Below are positions 1 through 6,031 of a stretch of 43,588 nucleotides of DNA, piece after piece (position 1 is the first letter of the stretch; every line of letters begins with the position of its first letter). A program made the translations under genes and the position numbers. The stretch is from NCBI GenBank assembly GCA_021298835.1, contig JAJTHG010000035.1, positions 1 through 43,588 of the forward strand, written 5' to 3'. This stretch comes from Gemmatimonadota bacterium (GTDB taxonomy: Bacteria; Gemmatimonadota; Gemmatimonadetes; Gemmatimonadales; Gemmatimonadaceae). The notes beneath the pieces are model-generated. The model saw only the letters and a program-made list of their open reading frames with translations, was not told where the DNA came from and ran no database searches.

Positions 1-119
1 CGCTCGACAGGCGCGGCCGGCGTGACGGGTGGACGCGCACCGGGCGGAGTAGCGGCCAGAACAACCCCGGCCGCTCGACTTCCGCCCACTTGAAGGGGAC
101 CCGCACAAGCGCGACGCGC

Positions 120-137
120 ATAACGCAATATAACGCA
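120..137. repeat. Direct repeat ATAACGCA x2 upstream of alpA-like gene
   Basis: ATAACGCA occurs at 120-127 and again at 130-137, one helical turn apart, in the most AT-rich patch of the upstream region. It could be a regulator or excisionase site or part of a promoter. Function is inferred from position only. Confidence 0.4.
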
Positions 138-160
138 TTCGTTTCGACGGGCGACACTAG

Positions 161-174
161 GCAACCTAGGTTGC
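161..174. promoter_or_regulatory. 14-bp perfect palindrome, candidate operator
   Basis: GCAACCTAGGTTGC is a perfect palindrome ending 28 bases before the alpA-like start codon. A dimeric repressor binding here would overlap the promoter or leader of the whole replication-packaging operon. The half-site CCTAGG is partly repeated just upstream (CTAGG at 157-161). No regulator in the window can be matched to it. Confidence 0.45.
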
Positions 175-202
175 TCCCCGTCCCCTACCGGAGCAATGCA
201 TC

Positions 203-406
203 ATGCACTACACCGCACGACAGGCCGCCGCATTTCTCGGCGTTTCGCCCGCCACGTTGAGCAAGTGGCGGCACCTCAAGGTCGGCCCGACCCACTACGT
301 CATCGGCGCCAGGGCCGTCCGTTACACGCTGGCGGACCTCGAGGCGTTCCGCGATCGCGGCCGCCGCGACACGCTCGCCACCCGCACGCCGGAGCGTGCC
401 GCATGA
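203..406 (+). CDS. AlpA/excisionase-like helix-turn-helix protein
   Basis: This 67-residue protein has a MerR/AlpA-type winged helix-turn-helix: residues 3-21 (TARQAAAFLGVSPATLSKW) form the HTH, followed by a VGARAVRYTLADLEAF wing and helix typical of excisionase-family domains. Proteins of this kind act as excisionases or as transcriptional activators of satellite operons; in PICIs of Gram-negative hosts AlpA switches on the island's operon. The ATG at 203 is preceded by GGAG about nine bases upstream; the ATG at 196 is in a different frame and leads into an unrelated reading. The stop overlaps the next start (ATGA), so it is translationally coupled to the gene at 403. Which of the two AlpA roles applies cannot be told from sequence. 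Confidence 0.8.
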   Translation: MHYTARQAAAFLGVSPATLSKWRHLKVGPTHYVIGARAVRYTLADLEAFRDRGRRDTLATRTPERAA

Positions 407-1089
407 CGACCGACAACACGCCGGAGTCCCTTCGCGCCTTCAACAACAAGGGGCGCGCGGTCACGGTACAGCCGACGCGCCGGGTTGCGCTCATCGTGGC
501 CGACGGCACCGCCCGCGTCTTCGATCGGGGCGCGGCCGTCACGGTCACGGTTGACGAGTGGCGCGAACGCCCCGACTGGTTCCGCGGGCTCAATGGCGAA
601 ACCTCCCCGCGCGACGCGTGGGGCCACGAGCTGCGCGTGGTGCGGATGTTCCTCGGCTCGGCTGGATTCACGACGCCGGATGGCCTCGCGTTGTCGCTCG
701 ACGGCTCGCTGCGGCAAGTGTCGGCACGGGACGCGCGGCACCTGGTGGGCGCGCACCGCGCCGCCTACGCCGATTCCTGGGAGGAAGCGGCGAACCGCCT
801 CCCCGAAGCGGCGACCTACGAGGGGCCATACGAGACGGTGCGGCTCCGCCGCGCGAAGGGGATCCACCTTTACCGCGAGTCATTCCCCGTCGGCGCCGAG
901 GTGCAGCTCCCGCCCGCCGACGCGCGGCAGCTCGTCAACGCTGGCGATGCCGACTGGCTCGACGATCGCACGAAGCAACTCGAGGCCCTGCTCGAGTCCG
1001 CCGGCGGGAACGCCGGCCGCGCGAACCCCACCGAGGCGCGCGGCCTCGCCGCGAAGCTGGCCGAGGTGTTCGGCTGGCGCACCGCCTGA
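403..1089 (+). CDS. Hypothetical satellite protein, 228 aa
   Basis: Function not recognised. The start ATG overlaps the stop of the alpA-like gene (ATGA), which fixes it better than the in-frame ATG at 196, which would need a start inside the upstream leader. The protein is soluble, without signal peptide or membrane segment. The N-terminal part (residues 1-60) and a stretch near residues 155-190 (GIHLYRESFPVGAEVQLPPA onwards) each look like small beta-rich modules of the kind found in phage-encoded accessory proteins; the tail (185-228) is helical. Its place between the activator and the primase suggests a regulatory or replication-accessory role, but that is only position-based. Confidence 0.75.
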   Translation: MTTDNTPESLRAFNNKGRAVTVQPTRRVALIVADGTARVFDRGAAVTVTVDEWRERPDWFRGLNGETSPRDAWGHELRVVRMFLGSAGFTTPDGLALSLDGSLRQVSARDARHLVGAHRAAYADSWEEAANRLPEAATYEGPYETVRLRRAKGIHLYRESFPVGAEVQLPPADARQLVNAGDADWLDDRTKQLEALLESAGGNAGRANPTEARGLAAKLAEVFGWRTA

Positions 1090-1109
1090 CCCGCACCGGA
1101 GCCCCGATC

Positions 1110-1334
1110 ATGCCCACCTACGCAAGCGTCATGACCCGTGCGAGCGCACTCGCGCGGCTCGGCCCCCGCGCCCACCTGCTCGACTCGCTCCCGCTCGTGG
1201 TGGACGCGCGAGGCTGCGAACTCGGCTTCAGACGCACGGATGTCGAGGCGCTCGCGCACGGCGAGTACACGCACGAACGCACCGCGGCCCTCGGTCGCGT
1301 GGAACACCGCGCGCCGATCCGCCGGCGCCGCTGA
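1110..1334 (+). CDS. Small hypothetical protein, 74 aa
   Basis: A short basic protein (MPTYASVMTRASALARLG...) with no recognised domain. It begins at an ATG 20 bases after the previous stop, with a good ribosome-binding sequence (CCGGAG) about 9 bases before the start. An HTH-like helical run is possible at residues 8-50 but no DNA-binding motif is convincing. High GC at third codon positions and the operon-like spacing support it as a real gene. It is followed by a 76-base gap that holds a strong hairpin before the primase gene. Confidence 0.6.
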   Translation: MPTYASVMTRASALARLGPRAHLLDSLPLVVDARGCELGFRRTDVEALAHGEYTHERTAALGRVEHRAPIRRRR

Positions 1335-1351
1335 CCCCTCACCTAAGAACG

Positions 1352-1395
1352 CGAAACCGCCGCGCAGTCTGTGGAGACGCGGCGCGGCGGTTTCG
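1352..1395. promoter_or_regulatory. 14-bp perfect stem hairpin upstream of primase RBS
   Basis: CGAAACCGCCGCGC (1352-1365) is perfectly complementary to GCGCGGCGGTTTCG (1382-1395), with a 16-base loop. The right arm runs into the GAGAGG ribosome-binding sequence at 1395-1400 of the primase gene. There is no T-tract after it on the plus strand, so it is not a classic terminator. It may limit primase translation, act as an attenuator, or be a single-strand initiation/nicking structure. Confidence 0.6.
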
Positions 1396-1410
1396 AGAGG
1401 AAAACACTAC

Positions 1411-2238
1411 ATGTCCCGAACTGAATATAGCACCGACCCCGCACCGTTCGCCAGCGTGGCCCCCGGCCTCGCCGCGCGGGGTATGCACGTCTTCCCCGTC
1501 GAAGAACGGGGCAAGCGCCCGCACCCGATCCTCGGCGCATCGGGCGGCTTCAAGCTCGCCACAACCGACGCGGGGCAAGTCGCCGCCTGGGCGACGGCCG
1601 CCCCGCACGCGAACATCGGCCTTGTACCCGGCCCGTCGGGCTTGCTCGTCCTCGACCTCGACGGCGAGGACGCCGTGCCCCACGCCGCGGCGCTGGGATC
1701 GCACGACGGCGGCACGCTCACCGTGCAGACGGCGCGCGGCTGGCATCGGTACTACAAGCGCCCCGCGATCGAGCACATCGGAAACGCCGCGCTGGCCCCG
1801 CATCTCGACGTGCGGGCCGATGCCGGCTATGTCCTCGGCGTTGGCTCCGTGCATCCGAGTGGCGCCGTGTACCGCGTCCTGCACCGCCGACCGATCGCGC
1901 CGTGCCCCGCTGGCGTGGTGGACGCGCTGCGGGCGAAGCTCGCCCCACCGGCGCCCGTGCGCTCGACGCCGCGGCCGTGGCGTCCTGACGATGCGCGCCA
2001 AGGCAAGCGGTTGGCGCGGTACCTCGAGAAGGTCCCCGGCGGGCTGGCCGATGGCCGCAAGCAAACGTGCTACCGGCTCGCATGTGCGCTACTCCACGAC
2101 TTCGGCCTCTCCGTCGCGGACGCGGCGGCGATCCTCGACCGATGGAACGCATCGAACGCCCCGCCGCTCGAGGATCGCACGCTAACCAGCATCGTTCAGA
2201 ACGCGGCGAAGTACGGCCGGCATCGGGGGGCGGCATGA
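1411..2238 (+). CDS. Primase-polymerase (bifunctional DNA primase/polymerase, PrimPol)
   Basis: This 275-residue protein has an archaeo-eukaryotic primase-type PrimPol domain (PF09250-like) at about residues 10-185. The catalytic acidic pair is in LLVLDLDGE (near residue 80), and the second motif is the GSVHPSG loop with its conserved Ser-x-His near residue 150. Residues 190-270 form a helical C-terminal domain like the PriCT domains of phage and satellite primases. It should make primers, and possibly extend them, for replication of the element. ATG at 1411 follows GAGAGG with about ten bases spacing. The stop overlaps the ATPase start (ATGA), so the two replication proteins are coupled. Confidence 0.9.
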   Translation: MSRTEYSTDPAPFASVAPGLAARGMHVFPVEERGKRPHPILGASGGFKLATTDAGQVAAWATAAPHANIGLVPGPSGLLVLDLDGEDAVPHAAALGSHDGGTLTVQTARGWHRYYKRPAIEHIGNAALAPHLDVRADAGYVLGVGSVHPSGAVYRVLHRRPIAPCPAGVVDALRAKLAPPAPVRSTPRPWRPDDARQGKRLARYLEKVPGGLADGRKQTCYRLACALLHDFGLSVADAAAILDRWNASNAPPLEDRTLTSIVQNAAKYGRHRGAA

Positions 2239-3452
2239 CTTCACATTGGGCCGATGGCATCACGGCGCCACGCGAGGACCGCCCGCCGCTGAAGTACCAC
2301 ACGCTCGAGGACCTGGCGAACCGCCCCGAGCTGACCGCCCCACCGGTGCCGTTGGTCGCGCCGGTGCTCTACCGGGGCCGCGTGACGCTGCTTGCGGGAC
2401 GCGAGAAGATCGGGAAAAGCACCCTCGCCGGGGCGCTCATTGCCGCCGTGTCCGCCGGCCGCGCGTTGCTCGAGGCGACGCCGACCCCCGAGCCCGTGCT
2501 CGTGTATTCGCTTGACGAACCGCTCGGCGACACGACACGGCGCTTGACGGCCCTCGGGGCGGACCCGCGCCGCGTCACCGTCTGCACCGAACGCCCCACG
2601 CCGGCGGAGGTAGCCGCGCGACTGGCCGAGCACCCGGCGGCGCTCGTGGCCTTCGACACGTTGAACGAACTCCTTCCCGGTGCCGACCTGAAGGACGCGG
2701 CGCAAATCCTGCCGACGCTCCGCGGGTTGGTGTCCGTGCTCCGCGATCATGGCGCGGCAGGGTTGATCCTCGCACACGCCGGGAAGACCACCGGCACGTA
2801 CTTGGGTGCGGTGCAACTCGGCGGGGTTGTGGATGCGCCGCTCGTGCTGCGGGACTACCGCACGGCCGCTGACACGCTCGGTACGCCCCCGGCGGACGAC
2901 GACGACACCGGCCCCGCTGACGACGGACGGCGCATCCTCGAGGGGCGCACGCGCTGGGGCGGGAAGCTCCGGCTTCGCCTCGTGTCGGATGGCCTGACGT
3001 ACCGCCTGGGCGATGCGCCCGCGCCGCTCCCGACGCGCGTCCTTCGCACGCTCTACGAGGCGATAGAACCGCTGACGCTGGACGCCCTGACGCGCGCTCT
3101 GGGCGTGCGGGCGGCCGACGTGCGGGACGCCGTGAAGACGCTCAAGGGGCAAGGCGCGGTGCGCCATGACCCGCGGCAACCGCTTGAGCTGACGCCCGTC
3201 GGCGTTCGCATGATGCAGGACCCGACGCCCGTCCCGTCCCGTCCGGCCTCCCGTCCCGAGGGGGATTTTCCGAGTGTCCTCGGGACGGGACACCTCCCTA
3301 TGCCGGACGTTGCGGGACGTGACCGGACGTTGACGGGACGGGAGCGGGACGGGTCGCATGCGCTCCCGTCCCAAAATGCAGGCCCTATACCCGCAGAACG
3401 GGACGGGACGGCGGATGCGCTGCTCGTGGACCCGTTCGAGGGGGCGGCATGA
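2235..3452 (+). CDS. RecA-like AAA ATPase, satellite replication protein
   Basis: The 405-residue protein has a RecA-fold ATPase domain (AAA_25/RepA-helicase type). Walker A is GREKIGKS near residue 55, a Walker B-like strand is ALVAFDT near residue 140, and an LILAHAGK sensor-like strand lies near residue 175. A winged-helix-like segment follows (about 260-325). The last 70 residues are low-complexity and rich in Pro, Arg, Asp and Gly because the DNA beneath carries the GGACG/CGTCC array at 3230-3410. Hexameric ATPases of this family unwind DNA or load replication proteins at plasmid and satellite origins. The start overlaps the primase stop (ATGA), and its own stop overlaps the next start. 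Confidence 0.85.
   Translation: MTSHWADGITAPREDRPPLKYHTLEDLANRPELTAPPVPLVAPVLYRGRVTLLAGREKIGKSTLAGALIAAVSAGRALLEATPTPEPVLVYSLDEPLGDTTRRLTALGADPRRVTVCTERPTPAEVAARLAEHPAALVAFDTLNELLPGADLKDAAQILPTLRGLVSVLRDHGAAGLILAHAGKTTGTYLGAVQLGGVVDAPLVLRDYRTAADTLGTPPADDDDTGPADDGRRILEGRTRWGGKLRLRLVSDGLTYRLGDAPAPLPTRVLRTLYEAIEPLTLDALTRALGVRAADVRDAVKTLKGQGAVRHDPRQPLELTPVGVRMMQDPTPVPSRPASRPEGDFPSVLGTGHLPMPDVAGRDRTLTGRERDGSHALPSQNAGPIPAERDGTADALLVDPFEGAA
3230..3410. repeat. GGACG/CGTCC iteron-like array, candidate replication origin
   Basis: Inside the 3' end of the ATPase gene, GGACG starts at 3283, 3305, 3315, 3325, 3336 and 3347 (steps of 22, 10, 10, 11 and 11 bases), with more at 3401 and 3406. The reverse motif CGTCC starts at 3230, 3235, 3240, 3252 and 3367. 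Repeated short sites in phase with the DNA helix are the usual form of iterons bound by replication initiators. A short AT-rich stretch (GGATTTTCC at 3263-3271) lies between the two orientations. Origin function is inference; the motif spacing is seen directly. Confidence 0.55.
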
Positions 3453-3898
3453 TCGCGGCGCCGGCGTTGCTCGACGCGCTCACCGACGCCGGCGTGACCG
3501 TCCGGTGGCAGGGGGCGCGGCTCCACATCGCGCCGGCGTCACGCATCCCCGCCACGCTCCGCCCCGCCTTGGCCGATCGCGCCACGCTGCGGGCGCTGGC
3601 GGGGCTCGTGCCGCACGTCCTCGACCCAAGCGAGGAAGCACACGCCGTGCGCCTCGGCGACGCCCTGGAGGCCCAATACCGCGCCGCTGCGGCCGTGCGG
3701 ATGCGCCACGGCACGGGTTGGCCGGGTTCCCACGCACTGGATGCCCGACACGTCGCGGCGCTCGAGGCCCGCGCCGTCGCTGCGGCCGAGCTGCTCGAGG
3801 AACGCGCGGCCGTCCGGGAGTACGACGGCGGGCTCGACCGTGCCGAGGCCGAGCGGCTCGCCGCCCGCGATGTCGCGGCGATGCTGGCGGGTTCGTGA
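3449..3898 (+). CDS. TubC_N-like small protein, 149 aa
   Basis: Residues 5-52 (ALLDALTDAGVTVRWQGARL, then a short strand, a loop and LADRATLRALAG) match the pattern of the TubC N-terminal docking-domain fold (helix, two strands around x-G-x-L-x-I, helix). This fold is common in replication-region proteins of phages and satellites as well as in NRPS/PKS docking. The rest is alpha-helical, with AAAVRMRHGTGWPGSHALDA and a long amphipathic helix at about 105-149. It likely mediates protein-protein contact with the replication ATPase or primase, but this is inferred from context. The start overlaps the ATPase stop (ATGA). Confidence 0.7.
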   Translation: MIAAPALLDALTDAGVTVRWQGARLHIAPASRIPATLRPALADRATLRALAGLVPHVLDPSEEAHAVRLGDALEAQYRAAAAVRMRHGTGWPGSHALDARHVAALEARAVAAAELLEERAAVREYDGGLDRAEAERLAARDVAAMLAGS

Positions 3899-4254
3899 CT
3901 GCTCGAGGCGTGCGAGTGTGGCGCGGATGTCGCCCCACGGTTCCCACGTGGTCCATGCCATGCGCCACGATCGCGCACGCCGTCACGCCGGCGTCATCGC
4001 CGGGAGGGGGCGTAACGATCCCTGCGGCCGCCCCGGCCTCGGGCATTCCGATCCGCGCCGTGTCGCTAGCTGCGTCCGCCGCGGGGGCGCGGTTGACACT
4101 GACACGCCCGCGCGAGGGGCACGGGTCCTTCCCCGGCCCCGCCCCCTGCGGGGACGCGCCAGCCGCAGTCTTCGCCTTCCGACAACGTGCCCGAAATGCT
4201 GCCGCCGATGCCGATGACGCGCTACACCCACGCCCCCGGTACGCCCCTGACTGA
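3895..4254 (+). CDS. Doubtful ORF between TubC_N-like gene and terS
   Basis: A GTG at 3895 overlaps the preceding TGA (GTGA) and opens a 119-codon frame to 4254. The overlap fits the coupling seen in the rest of the operon and third positions are GC-rich, but the protein is Ala/Pro-rich, with no recognisable fold. A competing plus-strand frame (ATG 3927 to stop 4217) encodes a 96-residue, Cys- and Arg-rich product ending in CPKCCRRCR, which could be a small zinc-binding protein. At most one is likely to be real. The rest of the gap up to 4389 shows only a CGCCCC-TGAC-GGGGCG hairpin at 4287-4302. Confidence 0.25.
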   Translation: MTARGVRVWRGCRPTVPTWSMPCATIAHAVTPASSPGGGVTIPAAAPASGIPIRAVSLAASAAGARLTLTRPREGHGSFPGPAPCGDAPAAVFAFRQRARNAAADADDALHPRPRYAPD

Positions 4255-4389
4255 ACCGGATTCCTCGCCTGTTCGCCCGCCCCGATCGCCCCTGACGGGG
4301 CGGCAAACCGCCCGCACGGCGCCGCGGTGGCGCTGTCCCTTGCCGGCCGCTCGTGTCCGGCACGACTGAACCCCTCGCCCGATTCTACC

Positions 4390-4902
4390 ATGCCGAAAAT
4401 GCCGAAAACGCTGCGCGCCGCCGAGGCCGCCGACGCCGTGGGCGTCTCCCCCCGCACGCTGCGCGAGTGGACCCAGCAAGGATGCCCGCACCGCCGCACG
4501 CCGGGCGGCGCCGAGTACGTCATCGCCGAAGTCCTCACCTGGCGCACGGAAACCGCTGTCGCTGCGGCCATTGAAAAGCTGCAACGGCCCGACGGGATAG
4601 ACCTCGCCGCCGAGCAAGCCCGGAAGGCCCGCGCCGATGCGGACCTCCGGGAGCTGGACCTCGCCGAACGCCGCGGCGAATTGGTGCCCGTGGCCAAGTA
4701 CCGCCGGGAACTCGAGGACGTGCTCGGCCGGATGCGCGCCGTTGTGTCGGGCGGGCTGCACCGTTTTGAGCGGCGCATCGTGTCGTGTGCAACGCCGGGG
4801 GAGGCGCGGCGGCTGACGCGGGACATCGAGGACGCCATCTGTCGCGGCGGGGTGGCGCTGGCGGACACGCTCGAGGACGCCGACCCCGACACCGACGGCT
4901 GA
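4390..4902 (+). CDS. terS: Terminase small subunit, Nu1-like (satellite TerS)
   Basis: The 170-residue protein starts with a winged HTH (residues 8-35, RAAEAADAVGVSPRTLREWT) that in Nu1-family small terminases recognises the packaging site. A charged helix with DLAAEQARKARADADLRELD and the RRGELVPVAKYRRELEDVLGR segment (about 75-125) are characteristic of this family. TerS picks the DNA to be packaged and recruits the large subunit; no large terminase is present here, so a helper phage would have to supply it, as in PICIs. The ATG at 4390 has no clear ribosome-binding site; an in-frame GTG at 4327 is an alternative. The gene is the last in the element and is followed by a terminator. Confidence 0.85.
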   Translation: MPKMPKTLRAAEAADAVGVSPRTLREWTQQGCPHRRTPGGAEYVIAEVLTWRTETAVAAAIEKLQRPDGIDLAAEQARKARADADLRELDLAERRGELVPVAKYRRELEDVLGRMRAVVSGGLHRFERRIVSCATPGEARRLTRDIEDAICRGGVALADTLEDADPDTDG

Positions 4903-4924
4903 CGGAGGCGGAGTTTCCTCCCTT

Positions 4925-4945
4925 GGGTACCCCGGTGGGTACCCC
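4925..4945. repeat. GGGTACCCC direct repeat near tRNA-Gly junction
   Basis: GGGTACCCC occurs at 4925-4933 and 4937-4945, 12 bases apart, between terS and the terminator. Each copy contains the palindrome GGGTACCC. The location next to the presumed attachment site would suit an integrase or excisionase arm site; this is inference. Confidence 0.4.
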
Positions 4946-4952
4946 GACAACG

Positions 4953-4981
4953 AAAAAGCCCTCCATTTCGGAGGGCCTTTT
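4953..4981. terminator. Bidirectional rho-independent terminator
   Basis: A 7-bp stem GCCCTCC/GGAGGGC (4958-4964 with 4970-4976), 5-base loop, is flanked by AAAAA on the left and cTTTT on the right. It can stop the element's operon (plus) and transcription running from the tRNA-Gly gene (minus), insulating the two. Confidence 0.85.
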
Positions 4982-5001
4982 CGTGCCGTTTTCATAGCGA
5001 G

Positions 5002-5074
5002 AGCGGGCGACGGGGGTCGAACCCGCGACATCCAGCTTGGGAAGCTGGCGCTCTGCCAACTGAGCTACGCCCGC
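5002..5074 (-). tRNA. tRNA-Gly(CCC)
   Basis: The minus strand folds as a full cloverleaf: acceptor GCGGGCG/CGCCCGC, D-arm with TAGCTCAGTTGG, anticodon stem CCAGC/GCTGG with loop TTCCCAA giving anticodon CCC, and T-arm with GGTTCGACCCC. The discriminator is T and CCA is not encoded. The 3' end points into the phage-satellite-like element, so this gene is the probable integration target. Confidence 0.93.
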
Positions 5075-5120
5075 GAACGCCGTACGATACCCGCACGTCC
5101 GGGCGCGCGGCAAGCCCGCG

Positions 5121-5513
5121 TCAGTCGTCCATCCAATGCGACGCCGAAGACAAATCCAGCGCCGCCCGCACGAACCGGATGAGTTCCTCGTGGGTGAACG
5201 GCTTCGACAGCACGGGATGGCCGGACGTCATCACCTTCACCGCGTGCTCGAAGGGGTAGGCGGTGATGTAGGCCACCCGCGTTCCCGGCCACGCCGCCTC
5301 CACCTTCGCCGCGAGGTCGGGCCCCGAGAGCCCCGGCATCGCGACGTCCGTCAGCAGCAGGTCCGGGGGATCCTCGGAGCCCTCGAACGCACGCAGCGCC
5401 TCCGACCCGTCGAACGTCTCGACCACGGCGAATCCCTCGCGCGTCAGCGACCGCACGAGGACGCTGCGCACGGCGTCATCGTCTTCGGCGATGACGATCA
5501 GGGGCTGGATCAT
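5121..5513 (-). CDS. Orphan single-domain response regulator (receiver)
   Basis: A 130-residue receiver domain: acidic pocket EDDDA near the N-terminus, phosphoacceptor Asp in LLLTDVAMPG, Thr in YITAY and the conserved Lys in LSKPF. There is no output domain, so it probably works by protein-protein contact or phosphotransfer. The ATG at 5513 (MIQPLIVIAEDD) is the natural family start; an in-frame extension to 5636 would add about 40 residues that overlap the divergent ytr-type promoter and is unlikely. No histidine kinase is adjacent. Its stop lies 46 bases from the tRNA-Gly 5' end. Confidence 0.88.
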   Translation of the reverse strand: MIQPLIVIAEDDDAVRSVLVRSLTREGFAVVETFDGSEALRAFEGSEDPPDLLLTDVAMPGLSGPDLAAKVEAAWPGTRVAYITAYPFEHAVKVMTSGHPVLSKPFTHEELIRFVRAALDLSSASHWMDD

Positions 5514-5598
5514 GGGAACGATGGCGGGCTCCGGTCGGGCTGGGCGGCTCCGCGCGCTGGAGGAACCTTGTCGAAGTATCGGACGGCGGAACGGGCTC

Positions 5599-5644
5599 TT
5601 GACAACGCGCCAGAGAGTATTAGTGTACCCATACACCCATACAC
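5599..5644 (+). promoter_or_regulatory. Promoter and YtrA-type operator of the ABC operon
   Basis: TTGACA at 5599-5604 is a good -35 element; a -10 near 5618-5627 (TATTAG or AGTGTA) is weaker. GTGTA-CCCA-TACAC at 5623-5636 is a perfect inverted repeat, with a further TACAC at 5640-5644. GntR-family YtrA repressors are known to bind GT-N-TA...TA-N-AC dyads, so autoregulation by the product of the gene at 5651 is likely. Confidence 0.6.
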
Positions 5645-5650
5645 ATTACG

Positions 5651-6031
5651 ATGTTCGACCGCATCGACGCCCGCCTCCCGACTCCCCTCTACACCCAGAT
5701 CGCCCAAGCCGTCCGGGCCGCGATCGGGGCCGGCGACCTGCGGCCGGGTGACGGGCTCCCGAGCGTGCGCGCCCTCGCCGCTCAGTTGCGCGTCAATCCC
5801 GCCACCGTGGTGCAGGCCTACCGAGAACTGGAGTCCGACATGCTCATCGAAATGCGACAAGGGGCCGGCAGCTTCGTTCGCGACGTCCCGCCCGATCGGC
5901 GCGAGGGCGAGCGGCACGCCGCCTTCCGACGTCTCGTCGGCCAGGCGCTCGACGAAGCCGTTCGCATGTCCCTCCCTCCCCACACCGTGCGGCAGCTCGT
6001 GTCCGCCGAACTCGACCGCGTCTTCGGATGA
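5651..6031 (+). CDS. GntR-family transcriptional regulator, YtrA subfamily
   Basis: 126 residues: a GntR winged HTH at about 10-77 (PLYTQIAQAVRAAIGAGDL, LPSVRALAAQLRVNPATVV, EMRQGAGSFV wing) and a short helical dimerisation tail of about 45 residues. This short tail, and a position as first gene of an ABC-transporter operon, define the YtrA subfamily. It should repress its own operon through the dyad at 5623-5636; the ligand is unknown, though in Bacillus homologues respond to cell-wall antibiotics. The ATG lies 15 bases after the operator, so repression would be tight. The stop overlaps the ABC ATPase start (ATGA). Confidence 0.9.
   Translation: MFDRIDARLPTPLYTQIAQAVRAAIGAGDLRPGDGLPSVRALAAQLRVNPATVVQAYRELESDMLIEMRQGAGSFVRDVPPDRREGERHAAFRRLVGQALDEAVRMSLPPHTVRQLVSAELDRVFG

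Larger units (their letters stand above)
1..5074. mobile_element. PICI-like phage satellite abutting tRNA-Gly (left end outside window)
   Basis: The genes from 203 to 4902 all run rightwards, mostly with ATGA-type overlaps, and comprise an AlpA-like HTH protein, a primase-polymerase, a RecA-fold replication ATPase and a Nu1-like terminase small subunit. This set in this order is known from phage-inducible chromosomal islands, which replicate autonomously and redirect helper-phage packaging with their own TerS. No capsid, tail or large-terminase gene is seen. The element stops at a bidirectional terminator (4953-4981) and at the 3' end of a tRNA-Gly gene (5002-5074), a typical integration site. 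Integrase, attL and the left boundary are not visible, so the element's exact limits, and whether the tRNA is truly attR, are inferences. Confidence 0.7.

Noticed and set aside
1..93. Short open frame from the window edge as an integrase C-terminus
   Set aside because: Only 30 residues (RSTGAAGVTGG...), with no catalytic Arg/Tyr motif; it cannot be distinguished from non-coding sequence.
5514..5636. N-terminal extension of the orphan receiver gene
   Set aside because: The added residues are Arg/Pro/Ser-rich and overlap the divergent GntR operator; the receiver fold starts at the ATG at 5513.
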